Notes under the pieces: model-generated
Database searches by the model: none
What the model was told of the DNA's origin: nothing
Seen by the model: the letters and a program-made list of their open reading frames with translations, nothing else
Origin: Bacillota bacterium
GTDB taxonomy: Bacteria > Bacillota > Sulfobacillia > RBS10-35 > JAJYVN01
Assembly: GCA_021791995.1 (NCBI GenBank)
Contig: JAJYVN010000116.1
Span: 1-8,935, forward strand
Direction: 5' to 3'
DNA: 8,935 bases
In this document: positions 5,790 through 8,935 of the stretch, one piece after another
How positions within the stretch are numbered: the stretch's first letter is position 1
Layout: each line of letters opens with the position of its first letter
Position numbers and translations under genes: made by a program

Positions 5790-7007
5790 GTGTTACAGGC
5801 ACTGATCGCGGCGGTGTCCGGCCTTGATGTGCATCAGCAGTGGATGGACCTGATCGGCAACGACATTGCCAACGTCGATACGATTGGGTTTAAGTCCCAA
5901 AACATGGATTTCGCATCATTGTTCGCGCAGACCACGAGTCAAGGAAACGCACCGACCGCTACCTCAGGGGGCACGAATCCGATCCAGATTGGTCTTGGCG
6001 CGACGGTGGGTAGTGTCAGCACGGACGAGAGCAACGGGGCATTGCAGGAGACCAACATCGCCACCAACGTGGCCCTGCAGGGTTCCGGGATGTTCGTCCT
6101 CAACAACGGGTCGGGTGGTGATGTGTACACCCGCATGGGTGACTTCAGCACGGATAGTTCCGGGTATCTGGTGGAGGGGACGAGCGGGGATCGCGTCGAG
6201 GGATGGATGGCAACCAACGGGGTTCTGCCGCAGGAGAACTCTTCCACGTTGCAGGACATCACACTCCCAAACACCCAGGTCCTGCCACCACAGGCGACAT
6301 CGTCGGTCACCTACAGTGGCAATCTGGATGTCGCCGCGACCAGTTCGGTAACGGCTCCGATCACGGTCTATGACTCCCTTGGAAACACCTGGACGTTGAA
6401 CTTCACCTTCTCGCCCAGCGGGACCTCGGATGTGTGGAATTGGCAGGCGACAGTGCCGGCCGGGGCTGGTGGTGGCACCTTCAACGGAACGATCACGTTC
6501 AAGAGTAACGGAACCTTCCAGTCCATGACGGGTGGCCCCATCACCATGAATCCCACGGGCGCAGCTGCCCAGACGATTACGCCGAACTTCTCGGCGGTGA
6601 CCCAACTCAATGAGACGACTTCCGTGTCGGGATCCAATCAGAATGGCACGAGCGCCGGCACGCTCAGTTCGCTCTCCGTCAGCAACACCGGCGTGATCAC
6701 CGGAAGCTTTTCGAACGGCCAAACGCAGACGCTAGCGCAGGTTGCGGTCGCATCTTTCGCCAATCCACAGGGACTCGTGCAGACGGGGGATGGCGTCTAC
6801 AGCGTGGGCAACAACTCCGGTTTGGCCCAGATCGGTGTGGCCGGTGTGGGCGGGCGCGGCACAATGGACTCCGGATACCTTGAGGGCAGCAACGTGAACT
6901 TGGCACTGGAACTGACGGAGATGATGGACGCAGAGCGCGGCTTCCAGGCCAACACTCAAGTGGTGACGACGGTTCTGCAAATGCTGCAGAGCCTCAGCAC
7001 GCTCTAG
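5790..7007 (+). CDS. flgE: Flagellar hook protein FlgE
   Basis: FlgE is the exported subunit that polymerises into the hook, the universal joint between rod and filament. With GTG 5790 as start the 405-residue protein opens MLQALIAAVSGLDVHQQ, matching the usual 'MlrsLysgvSGL..hQ' opening. The rod/hook signature GNDIANVDTIGFKSQ is at about residues 23-37. The middle has a beta-rich D1/D2 region, including SGNLD and ITVYDSLGNTWTLNFTF, typical of FlgE and not of the shorter rod proteins FlgF/FlgG. The C-terminus contains SNGQTQTLAQVAVASFANPQ and closes with LEGSNVNLALELTEM, AERGFQANTQ and LQMLQSLSTL, the helix that packs in the hook core. It contains no Cys and is rich in Thr/Ser/Asn/Gly, as usual for axial proteins. 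fliL follows after 18 bases; the flbD/swrD gene often found here is absent. Confidence 0.95.
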   Translation: MLQALIAAVSGLDVHQQWMDLIGNDIANVDTIGFKSQNMDFASLFAQTTSQGNAPTATSGGTNPIQIGLGATVGSVSTDESNGALQETNIATNVALQGSGMFVLNNGSGGDVYTRMGDFSTDSSGYLVEGTSGDRVEGWMATNGVLPQENSSTLQDITLPNTQVLPPQATSSVTYSGNLDVAATSSVTAPITVYDSLGNTWTLNFTFSPSGTSDVWNWQATVPAGAGGGTFNGTITFKSNGTFQSMTGGPITMNPTGAAAQTITPNFSAVTQLNETTSVSGSNQNGTSAGTLSSLSVSNTGVITGSFSNGQTQTLAQVAVASFANPQGLVQTGDGVYSVGNNSGLAQIGVAGVGGRGTMDSGYLEGSNVNLALELTEMMDAERGFQANTQVVTTVLQMLQSLSTL

Positions 7008-7012
7008 TCACC

Positions 7013-7018
7013 GGGAGG
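7013..7018 (+). promoter_or_regulatory. Ribosome binding site of fliL
   Basis: GGGAGG lies 7 bases before ATG 7026 in the 18-base flgE-fliL gap. Confidence 0.8.
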
Positions 7019-7025
7019 CGTCGCG

Positions 7026-7442
7026 ATGAAGTGGATTCTCGTGATCGTGGTTGGTCTCGCCGTGGCGGGTGGTGGCGTGCTCTGGGGTAAGGGGCTCCTG
7101 AAGCCTTCCGTCGTGCACCTGTTGCACCGCCCGCCCAAGCCGGTGCTTGTCACCCTGCCCTCGATCACCTCGAACATCGCGACCCAAAGCGGGGAGAACT
7201 TCGCCGAGGTGACGATCACCGTCAAGCTGGCCGATAAGGCAGACGCGAAACTCTTCGCGCAGGATACCGACGAGGTGCAGAGCGCGGTCATCACCGAGTT
7301 GCGAGGCGAAACCATGGCGGACCTGCAAGGTTCCGCAGCGGTTGCGACGCTAGGAAAGGCCGTTGGCCAGATTGTGGATCGGGTGCTGAATCAGCCCGAT
7401 GCTGTGCAAGGCGTCTATTTCACCAAGTTCCTGGTGCAATGA
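7026..7442 (+). CDS. fliL: Flagellar basal-body-associated protein FliL
   Basis: FliL is a single-pass inner-membrane protein that rings the stator units and supports their function under load. The 138-residue protein is of ordinary family length. It has a very short cytoplasmic start (Met-Lys), one transmembrane helix at about residues 3-21, then a periplasmic linker with His, Arg and Pro (HRPPKP). The periplasmic domain follows the FliL pattern: 'FAEVTITVKLADKADAK', a charged helix with 'EVQSAVITELRGETMADLQG', and the ending VYFTKFLVQ, which matches the family's 'v.dVyFteFviq'. ATG 7026 has a GGGAGG site 7 bases upstream. The gene lies between flgE and fliM, its usual place in Firmicutes. 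FliL belongs to the motor, while the preceding genes belong to the hook. Confidence 0.93.
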   Translation: MKWILVIVVGLAVAGGGVLWGKGLLKPSVVHLLHRPPKPVLVTLPSITSNIATQSGENFAEVTITVKLADKADAKLFAQDTDEVQSAVITELRGETMADLQGSAAVATLGKAVGQIVDRVLNQPDAVQGVYFTKFLVQ

Positions 7443-7447
7443 GAACC

Positions 7448-7454
7448 GGGGGGG
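7448..7454 (+). promoter_or_regulatory. G7 run, probable ribosome binding site of fliM
   Basis: Seven G residues stand 10 bases before ATG 7465 in the 22-base fliL-fliM gap. A TGAGG at 7458-7462 is only 2 bases from the ATG and too close to serve. The in-frame ATG at 7399 lies inside fliL and gives no family-like sequence. Confidence 0.5.
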
Positions 7455-7464
7455 ACCTGAGGCG

Positions 7465-8379
7465 ATGGCGGAGCGGCACTCACAAAAGGGGAAGACCGGG
7501 ACGGTGCGCCCCTACGATTTTCGTTTTCCGGACAAGTTTCCCAAAGACCAGCTCCGGCATCTGCAACGCATCCATGATTCCATGGGGCGCAGCTTGACCA
7601 CGGCGCTGTCAGCGCAACTGCGTGTGGCAGTGCGGATCTATGAGCCAACGGTGGAGCAGTTCACATACGGGGAGTATCTGGAGCGCGTGCCAGACCCGAC
7701 GATCCTGACCGTGTTCACTGCGTCCCCCCTTCCGGGCAATGCCCTCCTGGAGATCGATCCTGCCCTTGGGTTCGTGATGATTGACCGCTTGCTGGGCGGC
7801 CGGGGAGAGGTTCAGCAAGACGCAATGCGGGCGCTAACCGACATTGAGACCACTCTCATTCAGCGCGTCGTTACCACGGTGTTGACCGCGTGGCGCGATG
7901 CTTGGCACAGTGCGGTGGAATTGCATGTGGCGATCAAGGATCTGGAGACCAATCCCCTCTTTGTGCAGATCTCCTCTTCCAGTGAGACAGTGCTCGTCGT
8001 TACTGTTCCTTGTGGTCTCGGGCACGCGGAGGGAGCGGTCCGCTTCTGCCTCTTGTATGAGACGCTGGAGCCGCTTTTGGGTCGTCTGGCGGCACCGGGG
8101 TGGGCGAGCCCCAAGGTCGCACAGGATCATCGCTTTGAGGAGTCGATCGCGCGCCGACTGGAGCGAGTGCCCGTTTCCGCCGCTGTAGAGGTCGGTACAC
8201 TGCACCTCACCCTCGAGCGCGTCCTGGCGCTGCAGATTGGGGATGTCTTTTCGCTCGGGGTGGCTCATGGGGCGCCGGTTCCGTTACGCGTGCGGGGGCA
8301 GACGAAGTATGTGGGGACATTGGGTCGACGGGGACGGCAACTGGCCTTGGAGATACGCCGAGAGGCCAAGAGGGGATGA
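7465..8379 (+). CDS. fliM: Flagellar motor switch protein FliM, lacking the CheY-binding N-terminus
   Basis: FliM forms the middle of the C ring, links FliG to FliN/FliY and normally receives CheY-phosphate. The 304-residue protein is somewhat shorter than Bacillus FliM (about 332). It enters the conserved region almost at once: 'VRPYDFRFPDKFPKDQLRHL' at residues 13-32 corresponds to Bacillus 'VKVYDFKRALRFSKDQIRSL'. The CheC-like middle domain follows, with the FliG-contacting GGRG loop at 111-114 (MIDRLLGGRG) and 'TDIETTLIQRVV'. A C-terminal SpoA-type domain covers about residues 225-300 ('ALQIGDVFSL', 'KYVGTLGRRGRQLAL'). The LSQxEIDALL peptide that binds CheY-phosphate in E. coli and Bacillus is not present in the first 12 residues, nor in the in-frame stretch back to ATG 7399. 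ATG 7465 has a G7 run upstream. The stop overlaps the next gene as ATGA. Confidence 0.95.
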   Translation: MAERHSQKGKTGTVRPYDFRFPDKFPKDQLRHLQRIHDSMGRSLTTALSAQLRVAVRIYEPTVEQFTYGEYLERVPDPTILTVFTASPLPGNALLEIDPALGFVMIDRLLGGRGEVQQDAMRALTDIETTLIQRVVTTVLTAWRDAWHSAVELHVAIKDLETNPLFVQISSSSETVLVVTVPCGLGHAEGAVRFCLLYETLEPLLGRLAAPGWASPKVAQDHRFEESIARRLERVPVSAAVEVGTLHLTLERVLALQIGDVFSLGVAHGAPVPLRVRGQTKYVGTLGRRGRQLALEIRREAKRG

Positions 8380-8935
8380 GGACAGTCAACGAGGTGGCGG
8401 AGACGTTGGGCTCCCAGATCGCCATGGCCTCCCGCCAGAAGTGGCAGGAGGCCGACGGCGAAACCCAGGTTACGGTGCTCTCCTCGGGTGCCAGTGTGTC
8501 CGCGCCGCCTCCGCGAGCACTTGTGGTTCTGGGTTCGCTTGTGGTGGATGGTGATGTGCTCGGCTGGCTGCGGGTGGCGGCGAAGGCCCGCGTTCATCTT
8601 GATCGTGACGTGCTAGTCGAGTGGATGGGGGTGGTTGCCGGGGTGATCGGGGAGACGCTGAAGGTACAAACGTCTGTGGAGCCCACTGCCGATCAGGCCA
8701 TCCGAGCCGTTCCGGAGGGGACATGGCAGGTCATGTTCTCTTTCCAGGTGATCGGATCGCGTGTGGCGGGCGAGATGACGCTCTGGATCGGTGGGGAGGT
8801 GTGGGAACGGTGCTGCGCTGTCCTGGGGGGGGCTTCCTCGGAACAGGAAGACGCACCGGAGGGCGGTGCCGCCGAGCCGTGGGAACCGCTTGAGGGTGGC
8901 TCGGGCGGTACCGGGCTGCAGCTATTGCTGGATGT
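8376..8935 (+). CDS. fliY: FliY/FliN-type motor switch protein, 3' truncated by window edge
   Basis: The frame from ATG 8376 (overlapping the fliM stop as ATGA) stays open for 186 codons to the right edge. It ends LQLLLD plus a partial Val codon, which is how the SpoA domain of FliN/FliY begins ('LdlLLDVplevtveLG'). That domain builds the bottom of the C ring. The about 180 residues before it are more than a plain FliN needs. They include 'GWLRVAAKARVHLDRDVLVEWMGVVAG' and 'FSFQVIGSRVAGEMTLWI', with the alternating pattern of a CheC/CheX-like module, as in the phosphatase FliY. A D78-x3-E82-x2-G85 segment fits the CheC site D/S-x3-E-x2-N except that Asn is Gly. The N-terminus (MRTVNEVAETL) lacks the CheY-binding peptide found in Bacillus FliY. 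A Gly/Glu-rich linker precedes the SpoA start. A G8 run lies at 8825-8832. FliY is preferred over FliN for the extra domain; the CheC-like reading is inference. Confidence 0.75.
   Translation, partial: MRTVNEVAETLGSQIAMASRQKWQEADGETQVTVLSSGASVSAPPPRALVVLGSLVVDGDVLGWLRVAAKARVHLDRDVLVEWMGVVAGVIGETLKVQTSVEPTADQAIRAVPEGTWQVMFSFQVIGSRVAGEMTLWIGGEVWERCCAVLGGASSEQEDAPEGGAAEPWEPLEGGSGGTGLQLLLD
8825..8832 (+). repeat. G8 homopolymer inside the fliY-like gene
   Basis: Eight consecutive G residues encode a Gly-Gly segment at the start of the linker before the SpoA domain. A one-base slip would remove the domain that builds the C ring. This is the longest G run lying within coding sequence in the window. 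Confidence 0.9.

Noticed and set aside
5964..6722. A 252-codon open frame on the - strand inside flgE
   Set aside because: It is antisense to flgE and rich in Arg/Gly/His with no domain pattern or ribosome binding site that would support it.
6991..7019. Possible hairpin GCCTC/GAGGC around the flgE stop that could hide the fliL ribosome binding site
   Set aside because: It is only a 5 bp stem with a 19-base loop and no T run, expected by chance in GC-rich DNA.
1..8935. Search for CRISPR arrays, tRNA/rRNA genes, insertion sequences, promoters or an unknown gene cluster
   Set aside because: All sequence is accounted for by flagellar genes with gaps of at most 22 bases; no repeat arrays, transposase frames or terminator-like hairpins followed by T runs were seen.

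Overview
The window is one dense stretch of a flagellar basal-body/hook operon, with every gene on the + strand. It is GC-rich (I estimate above 60%, not counted). In order: fliF (3' end only), fliG, fliH, fliI, fliJ, fliK, flgD, flgE, fliL, fliM and a fliY/fliN-type gene cut by the right edge. This fliFGHIJK-flgDE-fliLMY order is the one known from the fla/che operon of Firmicutes such as Bacillus. FliI and FliM also resemble the Bacillus proteins more than the E. coli ones in remembered sequence. The best guess is a GC-rich, possibly thermophilic or acidophilic Firmicutes relative, but genus cannot be decided from this window.

Region by region: 1-400 encodes the C-terminal end of the MS-ring protein (last membrane helix and FliG-binding tail). 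403-1476 is the rotor protein FliG. 1495-4032 encodes the export ATPase complex (FliH stator, FliI ATPase, FliJ stalk). 4020-7007 encodes hook construction (FliK length control, FlgD cap, FlgE hook). 7026-8935 returns to the motor (FliL, FliM, FliY/N). Genes are separated by at most 22 bases or overlap by 4-13 bases, so they look translationally coupled. I see no promoter, terminator, RNA gene, mobile element or CRISPR array, and no gene-free stretch over 300 bases.

There is no sign of an unknown system here. What merits a second look lies in the switch complex. FliM lacks the N-terminal CheY-binding peptide. The FliY-like protein also lacks it, and has a CheC-like D-x3-E-x2-N site in which Asn is replaced by Gly. 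FliG carries His and Ala at two of the classical charged torque-helix positions. Together these suggest a rotor that meets CheY differently or not at all. Secondary points are G-run ribosome binding sites before several genes, one placed so that a single added G would fuse fliJ to fliK, a very short FlgD, the absence of the ylxF/motE and flbD/swrD genes often found in this operon, and a strong inverted repeat inside fliK.
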